A stretch of DNA of 64,000 nucleotides from G963665005 sp963665005 (GCA_963665005.2 CAXXTQ010000001.1:1798001-1862000), one strand, 5' to 3'; shown: positions 50,857 through 59,640, numbered from the stretch's first letter. Notes: generated by a model not told the origin, from the sequence alone. Translations and numbers: made by a program.

Positions 50857-50891
50857 TTTTAAAAGGCTTTGAAGAGTAAAGGAGTTAAAGT

Positions 50892-51464
50892 ATGAGCATC
50901 AAAAACACAAAAATGAATATTGGAACTATTGCGAAAATAGGGGCGCTTTCCGCGTTGTCCGTGGCATTAATGTTTGCTGAGTTTCCTATATTCGGCGTAT
51001 ATCCATGGCTGAAAATGGATTTTGCCGATGTCCCAGCTCTGATAGGAGGGTTTGCGCTTGGGCCTGTTGCCGGAGTCTTAATAGAGTTTATAAAAGTAGT
51101 TTTCAGCTTTTTACTTAAAAATTCAGGTACCGGCGGAGTCGGAGAGCTTGCTAATCTTGTTCTTGGTATAGCGCTTGTTTTGCCTGCAATCTTAATCTAC
51201 AAAAGAAAAAAGAGCAGAAAAAGAGCAATTTTAGGTTTATCTATCAGCAGTGTTACAATGATAATCCTTGCGCCTATATTGAATTATTTTGTTTTGATTC
51301 CTATTTATCTTGCTTATTTGCCGGAAGGTTTTAATGTTGGTTTATATCTGGTTGCAGGCGCGGTGCCGCTGACCGCAATAAAGGCTGTCGCCGAATCAAT
51401 AATAGTAATATTGCTTTATAAAAGGCTGTCGGGGCTTTTGCATAAACAGCCGCATATGAGGTAG
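50892..51464 (+). CDS. ribU: Riboflavin ECF transporter substrate-binding subunit
   Basis: S-component that captures riboflavin and docks on the shared EcfAA'T module (not in this window). 190 aa with about six membrane helices. Features are the N-terminal IGALSALSVALMFAEFPIFGVYPWLKMDFADVP pattern, typical of RibU, and GFALGPVAGVLIEFIKVV. The FMN riboswitch in its leader fixes the substrate. AAAGGAG lies ahead of the ATG. Confidence 0.94.
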   Translation: MSIKNTKMNIGTIAKIGALSALSVALMFAEFPIFGVYPWLKMDFADVPALIGGFALGPVAGVLIEFIKVVFSFLLKNSGTGGVGELANLVLGIALVLPAILIYKRKKSRKRAILGLSISSVTMIILAPILNYFVLIPIYLAYLPEGFNVGLYLVAGAVPLTAIKAVAESIIVILLYKRLSGLLHKQPHMR

Positions 51465-51540
51465 AAGATTATAAAGAACTATCGTAAAATAACGTTTTTT
51501 GGTATACTGTTTTTAAAGTATTTTTAGGAGAACTCAAATA

Positions 51541-51960
51541 TTGAAACTGATTTCGGGCAGCGCGGGCGAAACTCTTAAACTTGGTGAAAAAATAGGGAAG
51601 TCGTTAAAGAGCGGCGATACTGTTGCTCTTTACGGCGGCCTCGGTTCGGGTAAAACTGTGTTTGCCAAAGGTATTGCCAAAGGGCTTGGTATAAAAGACG
51701 AAGTGGTAAGCCCTACTTTTACGCTGCTGAAGATTTATAAAGGAAATCATGAACTTTATCATTTTGATTTGTATCGCATTGAAGACGAGCAGGAGCTTTA
51801 CCATATAGGGTTTTATGATTATGTAGGCAAAGACGGCGTGTGCGTAATAGAATGGGCAGAGCACGCGAAAGAGATACCGCAGTGTATAAAAGTCTTTTTA
51901 GAAGGCTCGGGCGATGATAAAAGAACGATAAACATTGAAGGTTTTGAGGGGCAGATATGA
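51541..51960 (+). CDS. tsaE: tRNA threonylcarbamoyladenosine biosynthesis ATPase TsaE
   Basis: P-loop ATPase that works with TsaB and TsaD to make t6A37 in tRNAs. Walker A GGLGSGKTVFAKG near 36-48, VSPTFTLLKIY, and the YHFDLYRIEDEQEL and VIEWAE segments. 139 aa. The start is TTG, ten bases after AGGAG, where the family begins. It overlaps tsaB by four bases. tsaD is not in this window. Confidence 0.94.
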   Translation: MKLISGSAGETLKLGEKIGKSLKSGDTVALYGGLGSGKTVFAKGIAKGLGIKDEVVSPTFTLLKIYKGNHELYHFDLYRIEDEQELYHIGFYDYVGKDGVCVIEWAEHAKEIPQCIKVFLEGSGDDKRTINIEGFEGQI

Positions 51961-52643
51961 ATATTCTGGCGGTTGATACATCGGGAAACGCCTGCTCAGT
52001 CGCCGTGCTGAGCGACGAAAAGATAATATGCGAGATTTTCGCCGATTATAAAAAAACACATTCAGAAACGCTTGCGCCCATGACGGACGATTGCCTTTCA
52101 CGAGCCGGTATGGAAATTAAGAATATCGATTTGTTTTGCTGTGCTGTCGGCCCGGGTTCTTTTACAGGGCTTAGAATAGGCACGAGCATGATAAAAGCTT
52201 TTTCGCATGTTTCAAAAAAACCGGCGATAGGAGTAAACACTCTTGACGCTTTGGCAGAGAACGTAAAAGGGACAAGAGAATATATCTGCCCCGTAATAGA
52301 CGCAAGAAGAGGCGATGTATACACGGCAACTTATAAAGACGGCAGTAAAATAACAGATTACCGTGCCGTTCCGCTTGATATTGTTTTAGAAGAACAGAGC
52401 GGAAAAGATACAATCTTTTTAGGCGATGCCGCGGTTATTTTTAAAGACAAAATAATAAAGGCTTCTGATTCTTTTCGAATTGCGCGAAGCGGCAGCATAA
52501 TGCAAAGAGCGGGCAGCGTCGGTCTTGCTGCGTACAGCTTATATCAAAATAACGAGTATAAGAACGCATATACTCTCGAGCCGTTTTATCTGCGCGAGAC
52601 TCAGGCGGAACGCGTTTACGCACAAAAGAACAAACGGGTATAA
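51957..52643 (+). CDS. tsaB: tRNA threonylcarbamoyladenosine biosynthesis protein TsaB
   Basis: ASKHA-fold partner of TsaD in the t6A complex. Canonical NILAVDTSGNACSVAVL start, then the CCAVGPGSFTGLRIGTSMIKAF signature near 60-80, and GVNTLDALAEN, IDARRGDVYTA. 228 aa is normal. It overlaps tsaE and precedes rimI by three bases, the usual tsaE-tsaB-rimI order. Confidence 0.95.
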   Translation: MNILAVDTSGNACSVAVLSDEKIICEIFADYKKTHSETLAPMTDDCLSRAGMEIKNIDLFCCAVGPGSFTGLRIGTSMIKAFSHVSKKPAIGVNTLDALAENVKGTREYICPVIDARRGDVYTATYKDGSKITDYRAVPLDIVLEEQSGKDTIFLGDAAVIFKDKIIKASDSFRIARSGSIMQRAGSVGLAAYSLYQNNEYKNAYTLEPFYLRETQAERVYAQKNKRV

Positions 52644-52646
52644 AAA

Positions 52647-53090
52647 ATGCGTATCGAGTACAGAAAAGCTTCTTTAAATGATACAAATGGCATTTTGTTT
52701 GTAGAAGAAAATTGCTTTAAAACGCCATGGTCAAAAGAATCCTTCGAATTCGATCTATGTATAAATGACAACGCTTTGTATATTGTCGCTTGCATAAACG
52801 GCTGCATTATAGGGTTTTGCGGAATGCACATGGTTTTTGACGAGGGGCATATAATGAACGTCGCTGTTTTAAAAGAATATAGGAAAAACGGAATAGGCAA
52901 AAGCTTGCTTAAAGAAATGTTCGCGCAGGCGGGGGAATCTATAACTGCTTATACCTTAGAGGTAAGAACTTCAAATACGGCGGCAATTTCTTTGTATGAA
53001 AAACTCGGCTTTAAAAGAGCCGGAGTGCGCAAAAAATATTACAGCGATAACAATGAAGACGCGCTAATTATGTGGAAAACTAAAACATAA
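52647..53090 (+). CDS. rimI: Ribosomal-protein-alanine N-acetyltransferase
   Basis: GNAT-fold acetyltransferase of the RimI type, which acetylates the N-terminus of ribosomal protein S18. Motif A with acetyl-CoA loop is EYRKNGIGKSLLKEM (about 79-93), followed by TLEVRTSNTAAISLYEKLGFKRAG and a YY pair near the C-terminus. 147 aa. Its place after tsaB supports RimI over other GNAT enzymes; the true substrate is untested. Confidence 0.88.
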   Translation: MRIEYRKASLNDTNGILFVEENCFKTPWSKESFEFDLCINDNALYIVACINGCIIGFCGMHMVFDEGHIMNVAVLKEYRKNGIGKSLLKEMFAQAGESITAYTLEVRTSNTAAISLYEKLGFKRAGVRKKYYSDNNEDALIMWKTKT

Positions 53091-53091
53091 C

Positions 53092-53121
53092 TTGATAGTT
53101 CGTATGTTTTTAATGTATAAT
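53092..53121 (+). promoter_or_regulatory. Promoter of the hydrolase-murF-ddl cluster
   Basis: TTGATA (53092-53097), an 18-base spacer and perfect TATAAT (53116-53121), about 32 bases before the hydrolase start. Confidence 0.7.
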
Positions 53122-53152
53122 CAACTCTGAAAAACATAGAATTTGAGTAGTT

Positions 53153-53923
53153 ATGAAGATTATAATAGATGATATTACAATTCACTATGAACAAAAAGGC
53201 GAAGGAAAAGACGTTTTATTGTTACATGGGTGGGGCGCGAGTTTAGAAACAATGCGGCCAATTATGGAAGCGTTAAAAGACGGTTTTAAAGTTACGGCGA
53301 TAGATTTTCCGGGGTTTGGCGAAAGCGGCGAGCCGCCGGATTATTTTGGTGTTCAGGAGTTTAGTGATTTAACATATGAATTGATAGTACAGCTCGGGCT
53401 TAAAAAACCGCATATAATATGCCATTCTTTCGGAGGAAGAGTAAGCATACTTTTAGCGGCAGGGTATCCCCAGATAATAGATAAAATTGTTTTTACCAAT
53501 TCGGCGGGCATAAGAAAAAAACGTACGCTGAGTTATTATATTAAAGTCTATACATATAAAATAGGCAAACGCGCCGCCCGGGTTAAATGGATAAAAGCTT
53601 TGTTTGGTTTGATGGGGTTTAATATTGAAAACCGTTTAAAAAATGCCGGTTCACAAGATTATAAAACGCTGTCTCCCGGCATGAAAAAAATATTTGTAAA
53701 AGTAGTGAATCAGGATTTAAAAGACCAGCTTAAAAAAATACAAAGCCCGTCTCTTCTTATATGGGGCGAAAATGATAAAGAAACTCCCGTGTATTTCGGG
53801 CAGATCATGGAAAAAGAGATACCCGACGCCGGTCTTGTTGTGCTAAGTGGCGCGGGCCATTATTCTTACCTTGATAACCTGCCAAGGTATTTAAAGATAG
53901 TAAGAACTTTTTTTGGAGGATAA
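53153..53923 (+). CDS. Alpha/beta hydrolase of unknown substrate
   Basis: Single-domain alpha/beta hydrolase, 256 aa. The oxyanion HGWGAS is near residues 25-30. The nucleophile Ser is in CHSFGGR near 90. The acid Asp is in WGENDKETPV near 205 and the His in GAGHYSYLD near 232, giving a full catalytic triad. A basic cap region (KKRTLSYYIKVYTYKIGKRAARVKW) could sit at a membrane. The ribosome site is weak. It is followed by a membrane MurF-like ligase and a Ddl-like ligase with gaps of 3 and 14 bases, so a wall-related role is possible (inference). Confidence 0.82.
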   Translation: MKIIIDDITIHYEQKGEGKDVLLLHGWGASLETMRPIMEALKDGFKVTAIDFPGFGESGEPPDYFGVQEFSDLTYELIVQLGLKKPHIICHSFGGRVSILLAAGYPQIIDKIVFTNSAGIRKKRTLSYYIKVYTYKIGKRAARVKWIKALFGLMGFNIENRLKNAGSQDYKTLSPGMKKIFVKVVNQDLKDQLKKIQSPSLLIWGENDKETPVYFGQIMEKEIPDAGLVVLSGAGHYSYLDNLPRYLKIVRTFFGG

Positions 53924-53926
53924 TTA

Positions 53927-55558
53927 ATGCTGGTAAGACAGATAGTACCGATAATATTATACGCGCTGGTTGCTGTCAGCATGATTTTATGTTCCCGTAA
54001 TTTGCTGCATATACTTCAGCTAGAAGGATATAAGAATACTGGGCTTATAAAATGGATAAAGCATAATTTTAAAAAGGTATATTGCCTGCCGCTGATTTTT
54101 TCTGCCGTATTGATAATTGTTCAAATACTGTTAAACATACATTTGCCGCGCACGATAACTCTTTATTTTGGAATGCATTGGATGATTATAGCAATATACA
54201 TTTTATTGATTTTGGTTTATGCGAGAAGAATGAATATAGAAAAAGCAAAGAAACCGCTTGTTTATACGGGAAGAATAAAAAGGCTGTTTGTATATATATC
54301 GCTTTTATATACAGCGCTTGCAATAGGTATGTATTTTTTAGATTTCCGCGTTTTAAAAAGCACACCTTTTGAGGGAGTGCTTGTGTTATCTGTGCTTTTG
54401 TTTGTAGGTGTCGTTATATTCTTTTCGAATTTGGCCGCTTTGCCGATAGAAGCGGTTATAAAAAAGTGGTATTTCAATGATGCTAAAGCAAAGCTTAAAC
54501 TGCGAAATGATATTATTAAAATAGGCATTACGGGAAGCTACGGCAAAACAAGCTGTAAGTTTATATTAGGCACAATATTATCAGAAAAATTTAATGTACT
54601 TGTTCCGCCGTCAAGCTATAATACGCCAATGGGGCTGACTCGTGTTATAAGAGAGCAGATGGAAAAAGCGCATGAGGTTTTTATAGCAGAAATGGGGGCG
54701 AGGAACAAAGGGGATATCAACGAGCTTTGCCGTCTTGTCCGCCCGAAATGCGGTATGATAACTTCAATAGGGCCGCAGCATCTCGAAACGTTCGGCAATA
54801 TTAAAAAAGTTGCAGAGACTAAATACGAATTAATAGAAAACCTGCCCGATGACGGATGCGCTTTTTTCCCGGCGGATAATGATATCTGCCTGAGTCTATA
54901 TGAAAAAACCAAGGTTGAAAAATATCTTTTCGCGACAGACTATAAAGGCGAGGCTTTCGCGCGTGCTAAGAATATTGAAACGGGATCGTTCGGAAGCAGG
55001 TTCGATCTTATACTGGGAGACGAAACGATTAACTGCGAAACAAAGCTGCTCGGAAAGCATAACATTAATAATATAATCGGGTGTGCGTGCATCGCGAAAA
55101 AGCTAGGGCTTAATTTAAAGCAGATTCATCTTGGCATAAGAAAGATAGAGCCGGTAGAGCACAGGCTTTGCCTTATGCCCACGGCAAACGGAATAAACGT
55201 TATAGACGATGCTTTTAATTCTAACCCAATGGGTGTTCGCGCCGCCATGGAAGTTCTTTCTGGGTTTGAAGGAAGAAAAATCGTTGTAACGCCCGGCATG
55301 GTAGAGCTTGGCCGGCATGAGCAAAAAGAAAATTACGAGTTCGGCAAGATAATGGCGGATGTTGCTGATGTTGTTTATCTTATAGGCCCAAAACACACAA
55401 AACCAATTTATGACGGTATGGCAGACGCCGGTTTTAAAAAAGAAAATATTCGGGTTTTCAAATCTCTTAACGAAGCGACGAAAGAACTCTGGTCTGATGT
55501 TAAACTTGGTGATACAATAATATTTGAGAACGATTTGCCCGATAACTATAACGAATAA
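53927..55558 (+). CDS. MurF-like Mur ligase with N-terminal membrane domain
   Basis: Residues ~1-190 contain about five membrane helices; a Mur ligase follows. The ATP P-loop is GITGSYGKTSCK near 197. AEMGARNKGDI (typical of MurF), TSIGPQHLETFG, KLLGKHNINNIIGC, and NVIDDAFNSNPMGVRAAMEVL with PGMVELG are present. 543 aa; ordinary MurF is about 450 aa and soluble. Likely reaction: addition of a dipeptide such as D-Ala-D-Ala to a UDP-muramoyl-tripeptide or a related acceptor (inference). TGGAGGA lies upstream. The ligase next door would supply the dipeptide. Confidence 0.85.
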   Translation: MLVRQIVPIILYALVAVSMILCSRNLLHILQLEGYKNTGLIKWIKHNFKKVYCLPLIFSAVLIIVQILLNIHLPRTITLYFGMHWMIIAIYILLILVYARRMNIEKAKKPLVYTGRIKRLFVYISLLYTALAIGMYFLDFRVLKSTPFEGVLVLSVLLFVGVVIFFSNLAALPIEAVIKKWYFNDAKAKLKLRNDIIKIGITGSYGKTSCKFILGTILSEKFNVLVPPSSYNTPMGLTRVIREQMEKAHEVFIAEMGARNKGDINELCRLVRPKCGMITSIGPQHLETFGNIKKVAETKYELIENLPDDGCAFFPADNDICLSLYEKTKVEKYLFATDYKGEAFARAKNIETGSFGSRFDLILGDETINCETKLLGKHNINNIIGCACIAKKLGLNLKQIHLGIRKIEPVEHRLCLMPTANGINVIDDAFNSNPMGVRAAMEVLSGFEGRKIVVTPGMVELGRHEQKENYEFGKIMADVADVVYLIGPKHTKPIYDGMADAGFKKENIRVFKSLNEATKELWSDVKLGDTIIFENDLPDNYNE

Positions 55559-55572
55559 TAAGGACGGTCTTT

Positions 55573-56730
55573 ATGAAAAAAAACCTTGCAGTAACGTTTG
55601 GCGGAAGAACGGCAGAACATGATATTTCTATTATTACTGCGAATCAATTGATGCAAAATGCCAGCAAAGATAAATATAATATAATACCCATTTATATAGA
55701 CAGGGACGGTTTGTGGTATACCGGAGAAAAGCTTTTTGATATGAGTTCTTATGAGAATTTTGACGTAAAAGCAAAAGGTGTCAAAAGAGTGTGTTTAACC
55801 GGATCTTCCGATTCCACGCTTTATGAATGCCAAAGAAAATTCAAGCCGCTGTGCAAAATCGATGTTGCCATTCCGGCTATGCACGGGCTGCACGGAGAAG
55901 ACGGTACTTTGCAGGGGCTTTTTGAGCTCTGCGATATTGCGTATTCATCCGCAGGCGTTTCGGGCTCTGCTGCAGGTATGGATAAGATACTTATGAAATC
56001 AGCATTTATAGGGTTTGGTTTTCCGGTACTCGATTCTATCTTTTTCGAACGCGACGAATATTATGACGACAGTGATAAAGTCTGCAAAAAGGTTGAAGAA
56101 AAACTTGGCTATCCTGTTTTTATAAAACCTGCTAATCTCGGCTCGAGTATTGGTATTAACCGCGCGGATGACAGAGACAGTCTTATATTTGCGATAGAAG
56201 TCGCTGTCAAATACGACAGAAGGGTTTTGGTTGAAAAAGCGGTAACGGACATTATGGAAGTAAACTGCTCGGTTTTAGGAAACGCTGTCGATGCAAGGCC
56301 CAGCGTTGTTGAACAGCCAGTTATAAACAAGGATTTTCTCGACTTTGAAGAAAAGTATCTTAGAAACGACGTGTCAAAAGGCATGAAATCGCTTGACAGA
56401 AAAATTCCCGCCGATATATCAGATGAAATGACAAAGCGCATAAAAGATATGTCTGTGGAAATTTTTAAGGCTTTGGATTTAAAAGGTGTCGTGCGTATAG
56501 ATTATATAATCGACCAATCGGACGGCAATCTTTATGTAAACGAAGTAAACACCATACCCGGTTCTTTTGCTTATTATCTTTGGGAGCCCTGCGGAGTATC
56601 ATTTTCTGAACTAATCGACAGGCTTGTTTTTGTTGCTGAACAGCAGAGCAGGGAAAAGAAAAAATCTGATTTTGCGTACAATTCAAAAGTTCTTCAGAAA
56701 ATTGCTTCGGGCGCTAAGATATCAAAATAG
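55573..56730 (+). CDS. ddl: D-alanine--D-alanine ligase family protein
   Basis: ATP-grasp ligase joining two D-amino acids, normally D-Ala-D-Ala for wall stems. Seen: the N-terminal VTFGGRTAEHDISI, PAMHGLHGEDGTLQG, SGSAAGMDKILMK, FIKPANLGSSIGI and EVNTIPGSFAYYLW. 385 aa. In standard Ddl the stretch after EVNTxPG is MTxHSL or similar; here it is SFAYYLWEPCG, as in a distinct Ddl subgroup. So D-Ala-D-Ala is probable but another second substrate cannot be excluded. AAGGAC lies seven bases upstream. Confidence 0.88.
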   Translation: MKKNLAVTFGGRTAEHDISIITANQLMQNASKDKYNIIPIYIDRDGLWYTGEKLFDMSSYENFDVKAKGVKRVCLTGSSDSTLYECQRKFKPLCKIDVAIPAMHGLHGEDGTLQGLFELCDIAYSSAGVSGSAAGMDKILMKSAFIGFGFPVLDSIFFERDEYYDDSDKVCKKVEEKLGYPVFIKPANLGSSIGINRADDRDSLIFAIEVAVKYDRRVLVEKAVTDIMEVNCSVLGNAVDARPSVVEQPVINKDFLDFEEKYLRNDVSKGMKSLDRKIPADISDEMTKRIKDMSVEIFKALDLKGVVRIDYIIDQSDGNLYVNEVNTIPGSFAYYLWEPCGVSFSELIDRLVFVAEQQSREKKKSDFAYNSKVLQKIASGAKISK

Positions 56731-56733
56731 TTA

Positions 56734-56762
56734 TGTACACATAAAGGCATATATAGTATAAT
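56734..56762 (+). promoter_or_regulatory. Possible promoter of the DUF4870 gene
   Basis: TGTACA (56734-56739), a 17-base spacer and perfect TATAAT (56757-56762), 26 bases before the start codon. Confidence 0.5.
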
Positions 56763-56788
56763 TAAGAAAAAATATAAGAGGTGTTAAT

Positions 56789-57136
56789 ATGTCTGATCAA
56801 AAGAATTCTTTGGGAATGGATGAAAAAACAGCCAGTTGGTTTGCTTATATTATTTCTATTATAAGTGCTATCATACTTTTAGCTACTGAAAAAGACAACA
56901 AAACTGTAAGGCTGCACGCATGGCAGTCACTTATATTAGGTTGTGTTTACATTGTTGTTATAATAATCATTTCCATGCTTGGAATGATACCCTTCTTATG
57001 GTGGCTGTTCTCTATTATAACCTGGCTGTTGTGGATATCTTATCTTGTGCTTACGATAATCTGCATCATAAAAGCTTCGCAGGGCGATATATTCAAAATT
57101 CCCGTAATCTACGATAAAGCTAAAAATTTAAAATAA
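56789..57136 (+). CDS. DUF4870-type small membrane protein
   Basis: 115 aa with three to four hydrophobic segments. The start GMDEKTASWFAYIISIISAIILL and the RLHAWQSLILG motif are typical of DUF4870/Tic20-like proteins, whose function is unknown. Good AAGAGGTG site upstream. It stands alone between ddl and the convergent bioY, with its own promoter-like sequence. Confidence 0.82.
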   Translation: MSDQKNSLGMDEKTASWFAYIISIISAIILLATEKDNKTVRLHAWQSLILGCVYIVVIIIISMLGMIPFLWWLFSIITWLLWISYLVLTIICIIKASQGDIFKIPVIYDKAKNLK

Positions 57137-57148
57137 TATTTAAAGCTT

Positions 57149-57180
57149 AGGGCGGTACGAAAAAGTACTGCCCTTATTAG
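57149..57180. terminator. Bidirectional terminator between the DUF4870 gene and bioY
   Basis: AGGGCGGTAC (57149-57158) pairs with GTACTGCCCT (57165-57174) with one wobble and a six-base loop. It is flanked by AT-rich sequence on both sides and lies between convergent genes. Confidence 0.7.
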
Positions 57181-57185
57181 TTTAT

Positions 57186-57779
57186 CTAATTTTGAAGTAA
57201 AAACTCTTTTGGCATTCGCTTTAATACCGTGGCGCTGAGCGGAATTGCCAAGGCGAATTTTGCTATATCCAAAAGTATAAAAATACCTGTTGAAGAGATT
57301 ATAAGCGGCCAAAGAGCAATACTTGTACCAAGATAAAAATTGTACATCAAATACATATACGTTATGCCAATGATATACATTGCAAAAACCGACGCCAATG
57401 AATAAGCTGTTACTTTTCCTGCTAATATATATTTGCGTTTTCTTTCCGTGGTTGAATTTAGTTTAATCAAATTTTTTCTTACAAGCAGGCTGACCATAAA
57501 CGCGCATGTACAAAAGCCTATTATATAACCAAAAGACGGTTCAAATACATATGCAAGGCCTCCGCCCTTAGAGAACACGGGCAGGCCAAGCAGGCCTATA
57601 GCGGCGTATACAAGCTGGGAAATAAGAGCGTACCTCGGCCTTAGCAATAATCCCGACAGAAAAACAAAAAATGTCTGCAAGGTAAATATAAGCGCAGGAT
57701 TTAAAGGTATTTTAAATAAAGAACCTATTGCGGTAAGCGCAGAGAACAATGCGCATAATAATAAATACTTAGTTTTCAC
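57186..57779 (-). CDS. bioY: Biotin ECF transporter substrate-binding subunit
   Basis: BioY captures biotin and works with the shared ECF module. Six membrane helices; seen are LFSALTAIGSLFKIPLNP, FTLQTFFVFLSGLLL, LVYAAIGLLGLPVFSKGGG and FEPSFGYIIGF, all BioY-typical. The GTG start is six bases after GGAGG and gives 197 aa (MKTKYLLLC...); longer in-frame starts lie before that site. Upstream lies a promoter overlapped by a BirA-like operator, consistent with biotin repression. Confidence 0.94.
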   Translation of the reverse strand: MKTKYLLLCALFSALTAIGSLFKIPLNPALIFTLQTFFVFLSGLLLRPRYALISQLVYAAIGLLGLPVFSKGGGLAYVFEPSFGYIIGFCTCAFMVSLLVRKNLIKLNSTTERKRKYILAGKVTAYSLASVFAMYIIGITYMYLMYNFYLGTSIALWPLIISSTGIFILLDIAKFALAIPLSATVLKRMPKEFLLQN

Positions 57780-57792
57780 AAGCAACCTCCGA

Positions 57793-57822
57793 TGTAAACC
57801 GAACATTAAATACAAGTTTACA
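57793..57822. promoter_or_regulatory. BirA-like operator of bioY
   Basis: Perfect inverted repeat TGTAAAC-16 nt-GTTTACA, similar to the widely spaced BirA box of Firmicutes (TTGTTAACC-N14/15-GGTTAACAA type). It overlaps the -10 of the bioY promoter and lies just upstream of the ribosome site. Confidence 0.65.
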
Positions 57823-57843
57823 ATGGTTATAAATATATGTCAA
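57815..57843 (-). promoter_or_regulatory. bioY promoter
   Basis: On the minus strand perfect TTGACA (57843-57838), a 17-base spacer and TAAACT (57820-57815). The -10 is inside one half of the BirA-like operator. Confidence 0.75.
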
Positions 57844-57925
57844 TATTTTTTATTAAAGAAAATACTATGGCTGTTATAAATAGTATATATAGCCTTAATA
57901 AAGTACGCGTTAATATAAAAACTCT

Positions 57926-57954
57926 TTGCAACACATATCATAATAATGTATAAT
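57926..57954 (+). promoter_or_regulatory. Promoter of the ECF sigma gene
   Basis: TTGCAA (57926-57931), a 17-base spacer and perfect TATAAT (57949-57954), about 50 bases before the start codon. It is a housekeeping-type promoter; no autoregulatory ECF-type element was recognised. Confidence 0.7.
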
Positions 57955-58004
57955 TCTGATATAATACTGCAATATTTTATGGAAACTTTTGGAGGGTTTT
58001 TTGT

Positions 58005-58556
58005 ATGCTCGACAGCGAAGAGCTTATAATAAAGCGTGCTCAAAAAGGTGACGAAGCTGCTTTAGAAGAGCTCATATACGGTTATGAAAAAAGAGTATAC
58101 AATACCGCCTATCGGTTTATGGGAAACGAAGCCGATGCATTTGATATGGCGCAGGAGTCTTTAATTAAGATATACAAAAGGCTGTCTTCATTTAAAAGGC
58201 AATCGTCTTTTGCGTCGTGGGTTTATAGAATCACTGTAAACACTTGCCTTGACGGACTGCGAAAAAGAAAAAAAGCACCGGTTTCTATTGAAAGCTCTAT
58301 AGAAAACGGTGCTTCATACGAAGATAAAAGCATAGTTACCCCCGAAGAGTACACATTATCAATAGAAAAAAGAGAGAATATCCAAAGCGCTATAAATACG
58401 CTTTCCGATGAGCACAAATCGGTTATAATACTTCGTGATGTTAACGGGTTTTCCTATGAAGAAATATCCGGCTTGCTTGATATAAGTATAGGTACGGTAA
58501 AATCAAGAATCAACCGAGGGCGCGAAAAACTTAAAGCTTTATTGGTAAATTATTAA
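58005..58556 (+). CDS. ECF-family RNA polymerase sigma factor
   Basis: 183 aa, with only regions 2 and 4. Region 2: YNTAYRFMGNEADAFDMAQESLIKIYK. Region 4: DVNGFSYEEISGLLDISIGTVKSRINRGREKL. This resembles the SigW/RpoE-like group. GGAGGG lies upstream. The next genes are two lipoproteins; the usual zinc-binding anti-sigma factor gene is not adjacent, so how this factor is held in check is unclear. Confidence 0.92.
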   Translation: MLDSEELIIKRAQKGDEAALEELIYGYEKRVYNTAYRFMGNEADAFDMAQESLIKIYKRLSSFKRQSSFASWVYRITVNTCLDGLRKRKKAPVSIESSIENGASYEDKSIVTPEEYTLSIEKRENIQSAINTLSDEHKSVIILRDVNGFSYEEISGLLDISIGTVKSRINRGREKLKALLVNY

Positions 58557-58632
58557 TAGGCGGAACAAAATCATAATTCTGCGCGTCTAATTTTTGTACA
58601 AGAATATGGCGCAATTTTTAGGAGGATATAAA

Positions 58633-59640
58633 ATGAAAAAGATTACAGTGACAATTATGGCATTGATACTTGCTATGGTAATGGTTTTTACGGGGTGTTC
58701 TGCTGCCGGAACACAAGATACTTCTTCGAACGAAGAATATTACTCTAAAACAGAAGCTGCAATGGAACCTGCCGCAGATATGGATTATGCGGAAGACATC
58801 GGAGATGATGTGTCGGCTGAAGCGCCGATAGCGGAGGAAGATTCAGGCGAGGGAGGAACGAGCCTTGGTCTTAATGACGCTCCTTCGATATTAGAGCCGA
58901 GTGTCGACAGGAAAATAATTTACAGCGGGTATATTGAATCGCGCACGAAGAATTTCGAAGAAGATTATCAAATGATATTGGATAAGCTGACCGAGGCGGG
59001 TGGCTATGTTGAAAACGCTTATATGTACGGAACTCCTCCCGAAGACTGGCAGGACGAGGGAAGGCAAGTAGAAATAACGCTAAGAGTACCAAGCGATAAG
59101 TTTGACGCGTTTATCGAAATGCTAAGCGGAATAGGCGAGAATGTCTCAAGCTCTATAAGCGGAGAAGATATCTCTTTGAGGTATTTTGATTTAGAAACAA
59201 GGCTCAGCACTCTTCGGATAAGAGAGGAAAGGCTTCAAGCACTTTTAGAAGAAGCGAAAGGCCTCGAGGATATCATTGAGCTTGAAAGAGAGCTTGCTGA
59301 TGTTGCATACGAAATTCAGACCAATGAGGTAGAAAAGAGAAACTATGACAGCCTTATAGATTATTCTACGATAACCGTTCGTATGCAGGAAGTACACGAT
59401 GTCGCGGCAATAACTCCTTCTGAAGAAAGCGTCGGAGAGAGAATAGCAAGCGGATTCTATTCTGTACTAAACGCGCTTGCCGACTTTGGAGAAGGGCTGC
59501 TTATTGTTCTCGTAGCCGGAGCGCCAATACTTATTATCTTAGGGCTGATCGCCGTTTTGATTGTATGGCTTGTAAAACGTTCAAGAAAAAAGCGTGGAAA
59601 AAAGGCGCAGACGCAGGGAGAAAAGAATAATGAGAAATAA
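58633..59640 (+). CDS. DUF4349-domain lipoprotein
   Basis: Lipoprotein signal with lipobox VFTGC (Cys near residue 22), an acidic linker, then the DUF4349 domain. The domain holds RKIIYSGYIESRTKNFEEDY, AGGYVENAYMYG, SLRYFDLETRLSTLRIREERL and a coiled coil rich in Glu/Leu, ending in a hydrophobic helix (about 290-312) and a basic tail. 335 aa from the ATG that follows GGAGG; an upstream in-frame ATG is rejected. It overlaps the next gene by 11 bases. DUF4349 function is unknown; an envelope-stress role is suggested by the ECF neighbour (inference). Confidence 0.88.
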   Translation: MKKITVTIMALILAMVMVFTGCSAAGTQDTSSNEEYYSKTEAAMEPAADMDYAEDIGDDVSAEAPIAEEDSGEGGTSLGLNDAPSILEPSVDRKIIYSGYIESRTKNFEEDYQMILDKLTEAGGYVENAYMYGTPPEDWQDEGRQVEITLRVPSDKFDAFIEMLSGIGENVSSSISGEDISLRYFDLETRLSTLRIREERLQALLEEAKGLEDIIELERELADVAYEIQTNEVEKRNYDSLIDYSTITVRMQEVHDVAAITPSEESVGERIASGFYSVLNALADFGEGLLIVLVAGAPILIILGLIAVLIVWLVKRSRKKRGKKAQTQGEKNNEK

